Shown here: piece after piece, positions 41,251 to 54,639 of the stretch
How the letters are laid out: each line of letters begins with the position of its first letter
Numbering within the stretch: position 1 is the first letter of the stretch
Assembly (NCBI GenBank): GCA_964035545.1
Contig: OZ037769.1
Coordinates: 12,764,633 to 12,824,632 of the forward strand
DNA length: 60,000 nucleotides
Direction: 5' to 3'
Source of the DNA: Bugula neritina
Lineage: Eukaryota > Bryozoa > Gymnolaemata > Cheilostomatida > Bugulidae
Notes under the pieces: model-generated
The model's database searches: none
Seen by the model: only the letters and a program-made list of their open reading frames with translations
What the model was told of the DNA's origin: nothing
Made by a program: the position numbers and the translations under genes

Positions 41251-41416
41251 TGTGATAGAATGTTGGTATATCAGTTTATATATTCACTATATTGCTTGCA
41301 TGCATACATAACATACTTTTTTTACCGGCAAAATATAATAAGGATAGCTCAGGGCATTTACCAATTAGTCTTGCAGAAATTAATAAGTTATCTCTCCAAA
41401 TTTTGCATCGTACTTT

Positions 41417-41418
<2 letters not shown>

Positions 41419-41476
<58 letters not shown>

Positions 41477-41715
41477 TCACACTCACACTCACACTCACAC
41501 TCACACTCACACTCACACTCACACTCACACTCACACTCACACACACACACCCAAACACCCAAACACCCAAACACCCAAACACACACACACCCAAACACAC
41601 ACACACCCAAACACACACACACCCAAACACACACACCCAAACACACACACCCAAACACACACACCCAAACACACACACCCTAACACACACACCCAAACAC
41701 CCAAACACACACACA
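41419..41715. repeat. Composite CA-rich array: (CA)n, (CACACT)n, then CACACACCCAAA-type units
   Basis: Three zones follow one another: pure CA to about 41470, CACACT hexamers to about 41540, then CACACACACCCAAA units of variable length to 41715. All long frames here are repeat artefacts. Confidence 0.97.
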
Positions 41716-42153
41716 AGAATTATAGCAGACACAATTATGGTGATCTGCTATAAAATTTGAAATCTAGCTGCGCTGTAACTACATTATAGTACCTATAACA
41801 TTCTAATTATATAGTACATTGTCTATTCAATAATAGTATACTATCTTTCATTATCTAGTGTTCAAATTGACTGCAGTTGTGAAAAAATTAACTTGCATGA
41901 AAAATAACTTTAAACTCAAACTTCTATTGGTTAACATAATATTTTAAATACTTTTACTTCAGCTGTTTTATAATAAATAGTAGTTATATAGAAGCAAAAT
42001 TACCCATATTTTCATATAATAAGAGGTTATATAGCACGCCAAGGAATTCTATAAAAGCAAAATTTCGACAAAGCTAAGTTATAATTCTATTTAGTACGCA
42101 TGCTGGCAATCTGTATTGAATTCATTTCTTCAGCCTAAACCCTGACTAAAAGA

Positions 42154-43649
42154 ATGAAGCTACTGCTATCTACTTTTCTATATCTGTTTATTGTGGAGGT
42201 AAGTTTTCCACATATAAAAATTATACTTGTGCTTGCCTTACTTTTTATATAAATGACTGTTTTATTGAAATAAATTCTTGCATGCATGTTATAGCTAAAT
42301 CTATACCTAATGTAAATAAAATCCAGCAACATCATATCTGTTTGAGAGTTTTTTCACTCTTCAAATAATTACAATTAGTGGTTGCAGGATTATTAGCTAT
42401 TATATAATACTTAATGAAATTTTCTAAGTTTTCTAATTGATATGAAATTATATCTTTATACTATAAAACATTATATAGCTTAAACTTTATATATATAATT
42501 AATTAGTACTGCAAAGTCCTGATAATATAAATTGGATAAAGACAAAAAGTTGAAAATATTCTATTTTAATTAATTTCTTTAAAACAGTTTGATTGGCAAA
42601 TATTGGTGTTCCTTTATAGTTTTGCATAATTATAATTGTAGCAACTGGCAACGGCTCTTTCTTATAAAGGGAAAGGTGTTACATATACTGTAATTGATGA
42701 AGTACACTTACCAACTCACACTGAAGAGAAAGGTAAAACATCTGCTGGAGATGACAAAGAAAGCTCATTAATTCAAACCAACAAGAAAAATGAAACATTC
42801 ACTGGAGATGATGAGAAAAATGCACTGGCTCAAACTAAAGAGAACAATGTAACAAATACTGGAGATGATAAAGAAAGCCCACTAACTCAAACTGAAGAAA
42901 ACAATGTAACAATTACTGAAGATAAAGAGAAAAGCTCACTAACTCAAACTAAAAAGAAAAATGAAACATTTGCTGGAGATGATGAGAAAAATGCACTGAC
43001 TCAGACTAAAGAAAACAATGTAACAAATACTGGAGATGAAAAAGTAAGCCTACTGACTCAAACTAAAGGAACAAATGTAACAAATACTGGAGATGATGAA
43101 AAAAGAGAACTGGCTGAAACTAAAGAGAACAATGTAACAAATACCGAAGATGAAAAAGTAAGCCTACTGACTCAAACTGAAGGAACAAATGTAACAAATA
43201 CTGGAGATGATAAAGAAAACCCACTAACTCAAACTGAAGGCAAAGATGAAACATTTACTGGAGATGATGAGAAAAGAGCACTGACTGAAACTAAAGAGAA
43301 CAATGTAACATCTACTGGAGATGAAGAAGAAAGCCTACTGACTCAAACTAAAGGAAAAGACGAAACAATTATTGAAGATGATAAAGAAAGCCCACTAACT
43401 CAAACTGAAGAAAGAGATGAAGCAAATCCTAAAGATGATGAAGAAAGTGGACTAACTGATATCCAGGAGGCTCTCCTTAAAGGCGTAGACATCTTGTGGA
43501 GAGTGGTTAGTGGAGAAGATGGTAAAACTGAGAAGACGGACACAACATCCAACTCTGATACAACTGATTCAACTGAAACCACTCCAACATCTAGTTCAAA
43601 TTGGGCCAAACTAAGGAAAAACATTGAGGCAATTATCAAAATTGGATAA
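42154..43649 (+). CDS. Secreted repeat protein with about 13 sequon-bearing 20-residue repeats (350 aa)
   Basis: Exon 1, 42154-42198, starts MKLLLSTFLYLFIVE and is a signal peptide, followed by donor GAG|GTAAGT. Exon 2, 42642-43649, joins in phase 0 (acceptor TTGTAG) and stays open for 1,008 nt to TAA. It has no in-frame ATG, so start-based ORF searches miss it. After about 28 residues come about 13 tandem repeats of about 20 residues, consensus KENNVTNTGDDKESPLTQT. Most contain NVT or NET, which are potential N-glycosylation sites. The C-terminus is not repeated: a helix (IQEALLKGVDILWRVV), a Thr/Ser-rich linker and a basic amphipathic end (WAKLRKNIEAIIKIG). It is highly acidic, without cysteine in the mature part. 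The family is not recognised. A mucin-like or matrix protein is possible. AATAAA lies at about 43796. Confidence 0.75.
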
Positions 43650-43659
43650 CTTCAAACAA

Positions 43660-45830
43660 AGCTGGCAAGGGTGATGGGTTAACTATAAATATATATTAAA
43701 CCATTATGTCAAAGTGTTCTGTTTTATTATTGCCTGAACGGAGTTTTATTTTGGTTGAATTCCTGTAATCCACTTTTATTGCTATAATGAAATTTAATAA
43801 ACTTCTCCAAACTCAAACCTTGGTATATTAAAAGCCTAAGATATGTTGATTGCATGAAATTATCTCATTATATAGCTATTTCATAACAGCTTTGTTATGT
43901 ATATAGCTGTGATATTCTCAATGCATTCAATGCATTCAATGCGTGGCTGTTTCAAATAGTGGTCATGGAACATAAATAAAAATGTTCAAATATACATAAT
44001 TTTAGCATTTAATATACATTGACACTAAAGTTCAGCAATTTGACAATATTTTACTTTACCTATAAGTATAAAGTAGCTTTCAAACTTTAATATAAATGAC
44101 CAGTTATTAGAATGTTGCTTAAATTCAAAGCTCAAGCATCTTCAGCAAACTGAGAAAGAAATTTTCCCAAATTTATACCATCAATTTGACAAATTGTAAA
44201 ATATGAAATTGAGATTGCAGATCAAAATCTAGTTACTAAGTTACCAAAATTTGAACAAAATATAATTAGTATTATATAACAATCTGTACTTGCATCAAAA
44301 GGCAACTTAACTAGTCATTGTGAAGCTTCTCTCAAGCTTTTGTAATATTATGTCATAGCTGATAATTGTTTATATAATTACAATTGTGAATTTCTTGAAA
44401 TAAAAGCTGTTAACTTGCAAGGATAAACTAGCAAAGGCTTTTAGCCTCTGGTTCTATACAAACGAAGATTCAGCCATTTTAAGTATCATGGCTGTTAAAA
44501 GTCTGTAACTGGTTTGCTTTAAAATTACGACATCTTTTAGCACATTCTTCATTGATTGATTACAAGCTGAAATGATGATGTATTGGAGTTGTGTTCCTAT
44601 TTAGTAGGTATTGTTGGTAGAAAGTTTAATATTCTGTCTTTAGCTGCAATTGAATTTAGTGTACAAGTGTTGTGATCAATCATTTAAACAATTAATGAGG
44701 CAACCTCATTAATTGCTATATCTGAGTATATTTTATTTTCTCAATTACTCATCAAAGTGTGCTTGGTCCTTATAGAGGCTTATTATAATTATATATATAT
44801 ATAGGAAATTATATAAATTTCAATGCAAAATGATGGAAAACATTTTGTCAAATTAATTGCTGCAGTTGCAGTTGTAATACCAACTTCTGCTCAACTCTAT
44901 ATCAGTTTATTACAAGCATGGGCAAGTTGTAGGGTTCAAACAACTGAACAGAGAGTAAATACAAAAATTTCTTCGCTCTTTTATCAACTTAAACCTGTTG
45001 AACTATACAAGCTTTCACAATCATGGCATTACTTTAGAATTATCTTCTCCTTTGAATTAACAAATACAAACTTTTGTTTCACTAGTATAGAATAGTTCAT
45101 TCAATAATTGCCAACTCTCTGATCCATGATGAAGTAATACTGTTTACTCCTTGCACATCTAATAATTCCTGTATATTTTTTGCCGCATCTGTATATACAA
45201 TCCTGCCTTTTACCCAGTAAATAATATTTCATAATCAATGTCAACCACAGCAATAGAGTGTTTAGCTGAAGAAAAGCTCTCTAGCTATCTAAAATACAGT
45301 CCAAAGCCATAAATATATGTTGAATTATGTTAAAGGTATAATATTACAGTGTCGTATTATGTCTTTATAACTTGTTTGCTATATATCATATTTCATGCAT
45401 GGTTTACCAAAAAAATATATATGCTGCATTTGACCAACACCCTTATAAATTGTTTATAAATTTAATGCTGCTTGTTATATTAGAAGCTAACATTTACCAG
45501 TGAGTTATCTTATAGTTACTTTGAATTAACACCTCACACCAGCAAATCAGGTGGTAAATGAATAGTTCTCAGGAGTAGAAGCTTAAGTTATAACAGGTCA
45601 AGTAATTGAAACTGAAACATGAATGTGGCTCTCCAGGTAGCACAGCCTATCTATTATATACCCAACCAAAATATGCTTAATAGCATATTTGTAAATAAAG
45701 TTATGTAATAATTCACAGCATGCTAAAGCAGGTCTATTCATACATTACAAATATTACCTTTTGGCTGTATGCAGCAACACTATTTGGTAAAGTTGTTTGA
45801 CCAGAAAAACTGTTAGAGTTTTACTACAAG
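43660..45830. other. Intergenic; right part is the duplicated flank of the hairpin-peptide genes
   Basis: From about 44930 to 45780 this matches about 47150-48210, upstream of the second hairpin-peptide gene, so the genes arose by tandem duplication of a unit of about 2.3 kb or more. A 90-codon frame at 44823-45095 lies across this homology but is not kept open in the other copy. I do not call it. Confidence 0.5.
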
Positions 45831-45831
45831 A

Positions 45832-46617
45832 ATGAAAAGTTTACATGTATTTGCTTGTATTTTTGCTGTACATGTAAGTATCAAGTTTAATTATAACATT
45901 TTTAAACATCTCATGCCTCTTATATCAAATTCATCAATAGAAGTTCTTGAAAGTACGTTTTGTCATTTTTAACATTGTTTGGATTATTTTTGTAATTTAA
46001 AAATAATTATTTGGTGTAATCCAATAATTGTTTGAGGCGTATCAGATAATTATTGCAACTTCAGCCTTCTGCTACAGTATCTTTCAAACATATTTTTTAA
46101 ACATGCGATGCTATATGATGGTTTCAGCTTAAAACTGTTTGTAATTGTTCATAACTGTTTGTAATTGTTCAATATATATATATATATTATAATGTTCTAC
46201 ATTTGGCAGATGGTCGTGGAGGGCACACTGTATGACCAGTCCCCCAGAATGAGTGATTTAGCCCATTTAATTATCAACCTTGTAAAGGCGGAGCAGGTCC
46301 AGCGTGAAGAATCGCCTCTCACTGATTTGCTGAGTCTGAACAGTTCTCTGAGTCAGCCACTGCTGACGTACGAGCAACTTTTCTACACGCTTCATCCTAC
46401 AACTCTAAGCCCAGACGAGCTTGGTGGAGACTTTTCCCACCGACTCCCTGGATACGTGGAGGATCATAGATGTGTGATGGTTTGTTACTGGTGCTATGCA
46501 GCTGGAGAACTTGAAGAGGACGTTGCTAATGACTGCCTTACAAGGTGCCCTGTCCCAAATTCTGAAAAGCTATCGTGTCCATCTTACCCTTATGAAGAAA
46601 GCACAGAGAGTTTTTGA
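45832..46617 (+). CDS. Secreted six-cysteine helical-hairpin peptide precursor, member 1 (149 aa)
   Basis: Exon 1, 45832-45873, encodes MKSLHVFACIFAVH and has donor CAT|GTAAGT. Exon 2, 46210-46617, joins in phase 0, completing a signal peptide (…MVVEG). Two blocks are conserved among the four paralogues. The first is an N-terminal block, GTLYDQSP...[14 protein letters not shown], ending near ESPLTDL. The second is a C-terminal Cys block, C102-x3-C106-x2-C109-x13-C123-x3-C127-x9-C137. The linker between them varies. The CxxxC...CxxxC pair suggests two helices held by disulphides. The spacing is within one residue per loop of arthropod eclosion hormone. Function is unknown. Hormone-like signalling is an inference from cysteine spacing only. 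No dibasic cleavage site is obvious. Nearest paralogue: member 2. Confidence 0.8.
46130..46172. repeat. About 20-bp tandem repeat in the member 1 intron
   Basis: The unit AACTGTTTGTAATTGTTCAT is repeated about twice, just upstream of a short (TA)n run and the acceptor at 46209. Confidence 0.7.
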
Positions 46618-47621
46618 GAGCTTTATAAACACTGTATATTTGTTTTACTTTTAGTTATACATCCTTTTGTCGATGCCTGTGTTTGATATTACCATGGCTA
46701 CACATTGTGATCCTATAATTACTATAATGCTAACATATTCTAGCATTATTCAGTAATTTTTATTTACTATTACCAGTTATCAATTTGTAGTTATAAGCAT
46801 AAAGTGACGAACCAAACTATAAATAAACGTTCAGTTATAACTAACTCTTCCTTGCCCATAAGCTTAATAATCAATTTTAATGATTTGATTCACTTTTCGA
46901 TAAAGTTTACTTTAATTGTGCATGGTTTTTATTTGCTCACACTTGTCTTATTCAAAATTCAGGAATATCTTAAATATTCAAGCTGTTATATATAATGATT
47001 ATATTATAATAACTTTACTAAGATTTTCTGTTACTTATATAATATAAAACAATTAGAATTGTTTTTGAGAATAATTTGTTATGACCCATTGTTTCTCGTC
47101 AAAGTCAACTTTATAGCAGTTTATTATATTAGCATCTACAAGTTTTAATGTTCAAACTGGAACAGATCAAATAAATTCCCAGCCGTTACAGCCTTGTCAC
47201 CTGTTTACCTACAAGCTTATACAGTCATGGCATTGCTGGTGATCACATTGCACTTCAGAATTATCTTCTCTTTTAAATTACTGAATATAAACTTGTGTTT
47301 AAATAATAACATAATAATTTATTTGCTAGAAGTCCAATTTCTGATCCATGATTAGATAATTCTGGTCATTTACTAATTCTTATATCTCTTTTCCTAAAAC
47401 AAGATGTTTTTTGTGTATACAAATAATTAATTTTATTTTCAGTAAATAATCTGTCAGAATGAACACAGCAAAAATTTTCTATAGCTTAATTAAAAAGTAT
47501 GTGATATTCTCTATAAAAATAAAATGCAGTTATATAAAGCTGTAAGTATATATGTTGAATTTTAAAAAGTATATTAAATTAGAATGTTTCATTATATCTC
47601 TATAACTTGCCTGTGTACTGT

Positions 47622-47805
47622 AACAGATTTTGGTGACGCCCGATCTGGTTTTCAGCCACCCGAATCTGTTGATTCATCTTCTCTCTCTCTTTTACACAAA
47701 GAGTGCCTATGCTCTGCAGGTGTAGCATAACTTTTGGTGAACCCCCAGTAATTTTACAACCTGCATTCCACTCCAAGTGTAAAATTACTACAATATCAAA
47801 CATCT
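47622..47805 (-). pseudogene. Orphan exon-like segment with coiled-coil coding potential
   Basis: The minus frame reads LHLEWNAGCKITGG..., VMLHLQSIGTLCVKE and then a charged helix (REKMNQQIRVAENQIG). It is bounded by a good acceptor (GATATTGTAG) upstream and ACAG|GCAAGT, a consensus GC-type donor, downstream. The segment is absent from the otherwise matching flank of member 1 (about 45365-45440), so it was inserted into the duplicated unit. No partner exons are seen. It is probably a captured exon or gene fragment of unknown family. Confidence 0.4.
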
Positions 47806-48218
47806 GTCTTAATTTTACTGTTTATAGCAGAAGATTGTATTTGGCCAAACTTTTATAATTTTAAAGATAGAGCCATATAGTCATATTCAAAACTAACTAA
47901 TAATAATTTCGATTTATAAAGAAACTTGCAATTTTATGGAACAAAGGCAGAAAACAAAGGAAAGGTTTTCAGCAGTAGAATTATAATAATATAGATTAAC
48001 TAATTCATACTGAAATTTGGTCATAATGAAATCCAATTAAAGCAACCCATTTATTATACCCAAACAAGAAGTACCTAATAACATATTTGTGAATAAAGTT
48101 ATGTATTAATTCACAGCATGTCTATTTGTATATTACAAATATTACCTTTTGGTTATTTGCATGATTATACATTTGCATGAAAAGAAGTACATATAGCTGT
48201 TAGAATTTTACTTCAATT

Positions 48219-49995
<1,777 letters not shown>

Positions 49996-50391
49996 AGTGT
50001 TTTGAGTGTTTAGATTTGTATATTTGTTTTACGTCTGTACATCTTTTTGCAATATATTATGCGGTGTTTGAGATATATACTAATTATTATATGTCAATAC
50101 ATTGCGATCTTTTAATGGAAAGATAATCATGCTATAGCATTATTCAGTAAATGTTTTGCTTATGGTACGAGTTATCAATTTGCAGTTAGATTAATAAAAT
50201 TGTGAGCTAAACTATAAAGTCTGCAGTTGCTCTCTCTTGCATATAATATATATCAGCTTTAGTTCACCTCTAGCAATTACTTTTAATAACTTGGTTCACG
50301 TTTTTATAAAGTTTATTTCTATACACTATGATATTTGCCAACACTTGTTTTTAAAATCCATGGAAATACCCCAAAGATTGGTATGCATGCA

Positions 50392-50393
<2 letters not shown>

Positions 50394-50466
<73 letters not shown>
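50394..50466. repeat. (TA)n microsatellite 3' of member 2
   Basis: About 70 bp of pure TA repeats. Confidence 0.97.
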
Positions 50467-50469
<3 letters not shown>

Positions 50470-52600
50470 AAATTTTAGCATCAAACATCATGTATACGCT
50501 GCCTTCATCACTCCAGAGCTTCTCACTTTAGAAAGTTGAAATTATTTCAGCAATTGCATGACACTATCATTACAAATAAACACACAATCTCTCTTATACA
50601 GCAAACTATGATAAATGGCATTTGGTTATATATATATAAACGTTTATATTTCAGTTGTGAGTTATAAGTGTTTGTATAATAACACGTTCTTAACAAAATT
50701 TCAAGACCGTAATTTTATGTTCTATACCCGCACATCTACAAATTACATATAGTATGGTAAATTAAGTGGCATGCAGGTTGATAAACTTAGTATTTCTGCT
50801 TTTGGTATTAATTTTGCTATTTCTTGCTCAGTGGGCGATCTATCATGGTAATAACAATTTCCAGTACTGAGATATACACACAATTAGGTTGCTTTAAATG
50901 TTACACTCATTGATTTTAAAATATCTAATTCAAATGCTTAAATTTTAATTTTTTCCAAAGCATTTACCGCAACTGCAGTTAATTTGATCAAAGCCTAATT
51001 TGTTTGAAAGGACATCTAACTTATGGCTTGGCTTCCATGTACTGGTTTGTTAGTAAAGCTTTAAATTATTATATAATAAAGGTATTTTCTTAAAACTAAA
51101 TGCAATATAAATAAAGGTATAAAAATATTTTGCCTGCACAGCAAAGCAGTTTATAGTCTATTCAACCAAATTAAAGGACTATTGATATGTATTCAATGCC
51201 TTTTAATTGTAAATCCTAACACAGCCATAAGTAATGTTTAAGCAGTGTATATAACTATGTTGAAAGAATTTTATTCCAACATTGCAATGGAATAATAACT
51301 CCAGTTATGGGAAATATCCATGAGAAAGTTTAATAAAATCTGCATGTTGCTATAGCCCTATATTCAATCAGAACTTATAAAAAGTTTATTTCCCCTATTT
51401 AGCATTTTTCAATTATTAGATATGATTTGTGATATATTAATATTATTGAAAATTATATAATTTATTATAAATTATAGAATAAGTCAAATAACTTGTGGCT
51501 ATATAAGCTGATGACATATTATATATTACATTAAGCATACAGTTTGTAGCATATTGAATGGGGTATAAAAAACTAAATTGTTGTATTAAAATTTTTAATT
51601 AATTAAGAAAGTTGTCATTACTTTCCAGATAATGATAATTTAATGCCATGTATCTCAAAAATATTTTAAGAGCAACATAAATGTACGAATGCAACTAATA
51701 ATGCTAAACTCTAACCTCTTTTTTGTGCAACTCCAACTACGCTGATGCCAAAATTTAGTTTTTCATTGGCATTAAACTTATTAAAATATTAAATTGCAAT
51801 GAAGTTACACAGCTTTGTTCTTTTGTAACACCAATAGAGCTATATTTCAAAATATTTCAAAATAATATAATTGCAATAATACGAATCAGATGGCTGCACA
51901 TTCTAATATTATTTGGATATATTATAATTTCATCATTTAAATGCAGAATCAAAATTATAATCTCTTGGAAGAATTGAAACAGGAATTTTGCTCAACTTGA
52001 AAACAAGCATTTATATATTTATGTAGCACATGGTAATAATTTTCACTTAGCAGACATGTTAATATTGTCTAACAGAGACAAACATATAATTATTGTCTAG
52101 AAAGGATTGTAATAAAACACAAGTCATGTTTAAAACACAAACAAAACCAAAGCATCAAAGCTCCTGCAGGTGTAGAGAATGAAAAACATAGCATCAGGAG
52201 ACTAGCTAAAATAACATTGCAACAAGACATTTAGTGTTATTGACATTTCTAAAAGCTTTACTACTATATTATAATATTATGTGCAACCTGCACAGTTAAG
52301 AGTTATGTTCCCTACTTTTGTCTGTAGATTTTCTTTGATAAGAAACTGTTATGACACTCCTCTAAGTTCTGCAAGTAGCAATTTAAGTAATAGGCCTGTA
52401 ATTATTTCTCAGTTTTCTTTATAAACAAACATATTCATACTTCAACTTGCAGTTATTATTCTTTATTCTAAAACTATCAAAATAACAATTATTTCAGCAA
52501 GTTGAGAGTAAAATTACAAAGGAATAAGTATGTTGCCCACAGAGTAGTTGTCTTATTTAAACAAAACCCCACCCAGTCAGAAAATAGGCAGTAGTGGTTA
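50470..52600. other. AT-rich intergenic sequence
   Basis: It separates the plus-strand peptide gene pair from the minus-strand pair. I see no splice-bounded frame or repeat family here. Confidence 0.4.
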
Positions 52601-52606
52601 TTATAC

Positions 52607-52745
52607 AGTGCTGGATTAGTAAACATGAGCATTCAGTCAAAGTTGTCCCTCTGCCACATAAGAAAAGTCCTTACCCTACTTTAAAACACTTTTTTTTACT
52701 AAGGGGTCCTCAGAGAGAAAATGACATTAAACTCAGATTAGTTTT
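52607..52745 (+). mobile_element. Diverged SINE copy 3 (body only)
   Basis: The order of words GAGCATTCAGTCA, TCCCTCTGCC, AAGTCCTTACCC, CTAAGGGGTCCTCA matches the body of the SINE at 23240-23456. The tRNA-like head is missing or unrecognisable. It includes the 22-nt block absent from copy 2. Confidence 0.65.
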
Positions 52746-53442
52746 GTTAACAAATAAACAGTATAGAAAGTATTTTTATGTAATATTTCACATATGATTT
52801 TAGTTGTATATGTTGCACCAGGAAGTGCTACTACTGTAAGCTGAATCAGTATTCAGGCTGCTGTTTGAAGTTGAATTGATTAAAAATTCTCTTGACTCTA
52901 TAATATGTATGCGCTGCATGTTAGATGATCTAAGTGAAAAATATTCAAGATATTATATATATAATATAATGTTATCATAAATTTCCTGTCGTGAGGTTAA
53001 TCAAGTGGAACTGCAAAACTATATTATAACGTAATGTTTCAATTTCTGGTAAAGAGATCTTCTATACTCTTTTTAAATTTTCTAAGTCAGCTGATTATGG
53101 CAAACGAGAATCGAAAAATGAAAGATATTGCAACGTGTGCTGAGCTAACTAAAAGGATACAAAAAACTGGACATTGAGTCGTCATCGAAGGTGATCACCA
53201 AACTTTTGTTTATTGAAAGCAAAATTATAATGCTATACATTATAGGCAAACCCTTAAAATTATAATAATGCAAACAACTTGTTTAAAGCTTACTTTAAAA
53301 ATTGTAAACTAAATAATTTTGCAGCCTCGTGCTAAGGTTTTGGTTTTCTGCGCTGCAAAAGGAACAAAATCACTATAATATACTTACATTAAATTTTAAA
53401 AATCAAGAAATGAGCAATTATCAATTTTAAAAAATAACCTAA

Positions 53443-54622
53443 TTATTCTTCTGAAAATTGTTGAGAAGGATATGAAGGACAAGTTGTTAGTACACTGCTA
53501 TTGATAACACATCTCCCTATGCACTCATTAGCTTCTGCTTCTCCAATCTCGTCAGCTGCATAGCACAGGTAACACCTCTGAACACACCGAGGGTCTACCG
53601 CGTCAATCTGATGATGCAACAGGGTGTCATCGGAGCTCTCGCCATCATCCGGGAGTTCGTCTTCACTTTCTTCAGAATCTAAACTTGCTGAGAGAAGTTC
53701 TGCTAGCACGTGATGTACATCTTCTGCTGCTGATGAACTCTGATTGGAGGTCAAACTGACAAGGTCACTTAAAGGTGAATCTTCACGGTTTCTCTGCTCA
53801 GTCCTGACACGCGCAATGATCATGTCACTAAGTACACTAGTCTCAGGGTGCTCATCATATAATGTGCCTGAAACTGACATCCACTAAAACATAATCAGTT
53901 TGAGCTCTGGTAGTAAATACGCTATATATCTTTGTATAAAATACTGCATTCATTACTCTATTTCTATAAAGTTTTAAATTCAATTAAACTGCTAAAAACT
54001 AACTATATCACGTCACCTTGCATCAAAATATATTTTTACAATTTGCATAAAAGAAAGCATGAGTAAGTTATAATTTCAATTTGAAGCTATTTTCTAATAA
54101 ACTTAATATTATAATGTATGAAATTCAATAGATTAAACATAGTATACAACATGGTTACTTAAAGTACTGCATTATTGCAAACTATTATAGCCTATATCTG
54201 TCATGATAACCACTATAAACCATACAGATTATAAATGCATTGTTCTGTTACCACACGTATGTATAAAGGCCTGAAAAAGGTTCTATAATGTAATAGAAAG
54301 TATTAATAGGTACTATTAAGTTGCTTATACTAGTATGTTGTAATTAATTGTTTTGTATAGAAAGAAAAAAATATATAAGCAAGATTTCAAATAATATAAT
54401 ATGAAAAACTTGTTCATTAGTATTAAAGATATAACTATAACATGTATAGTATTGTATTATGTAATAAGCTATAAGTTTTACAAATTATACCAAATTTATG
54501 GGTACATATATACCCTAAAAATATTTTTATATTTTTTTTAAAAACCAACAAGAAAATTTCACTGAAAAAATACTCACTGTTAGCGTAAGAACTAATACAG
54601 TTGCATGTAGTAAAGCCTGCAT
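53443..54622 (-). CDS. Secreted six-cysteine helical-hairpin peptide precursor, member 3 (161 aa)
   Basis: Exon 1, 54622-54578, encodes MQALLHATVLVLTLT and has donor ACA|GTGAGT. Exon 2, 53883-53443, starts WMSVSGTLYDE after the acceptor GTTTTAG, in phase 0. The N-terminal block is conserved (SDMIIARVRTEQ, EDSPLSDLV). The linker is the longest in the family and very acidic (SLDSEESEDELPDDGESSDD). The Cys block reads CVQRCYLCYAADEIG..., NECIGRC, then TTCPSYP, with the same 3-2-13-3-9 spacing. The signal-peptide exon has no similarity to members 1 and 2, but the intron position and phase are identical. Orientation is opposite to members 1 and 2. Confidence 0.8.
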
Positions 54623-54639
54623 AGTTGCTTAATGTGATA

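Noticed and set aside
41260-41760. 166-codon His-Thr/Leu-Thr/Pro frame and its antisense Cys-Val frames
   Set aside because: CA-rich array. No splice support or unique sequence beyond the repeat.
44823-45095. 90-codon plus-strand frame with a hydrophobic start
   Set aside because: The duplicated flank at about 47150-47330 does not keep the frame, so there is no sign of selection.
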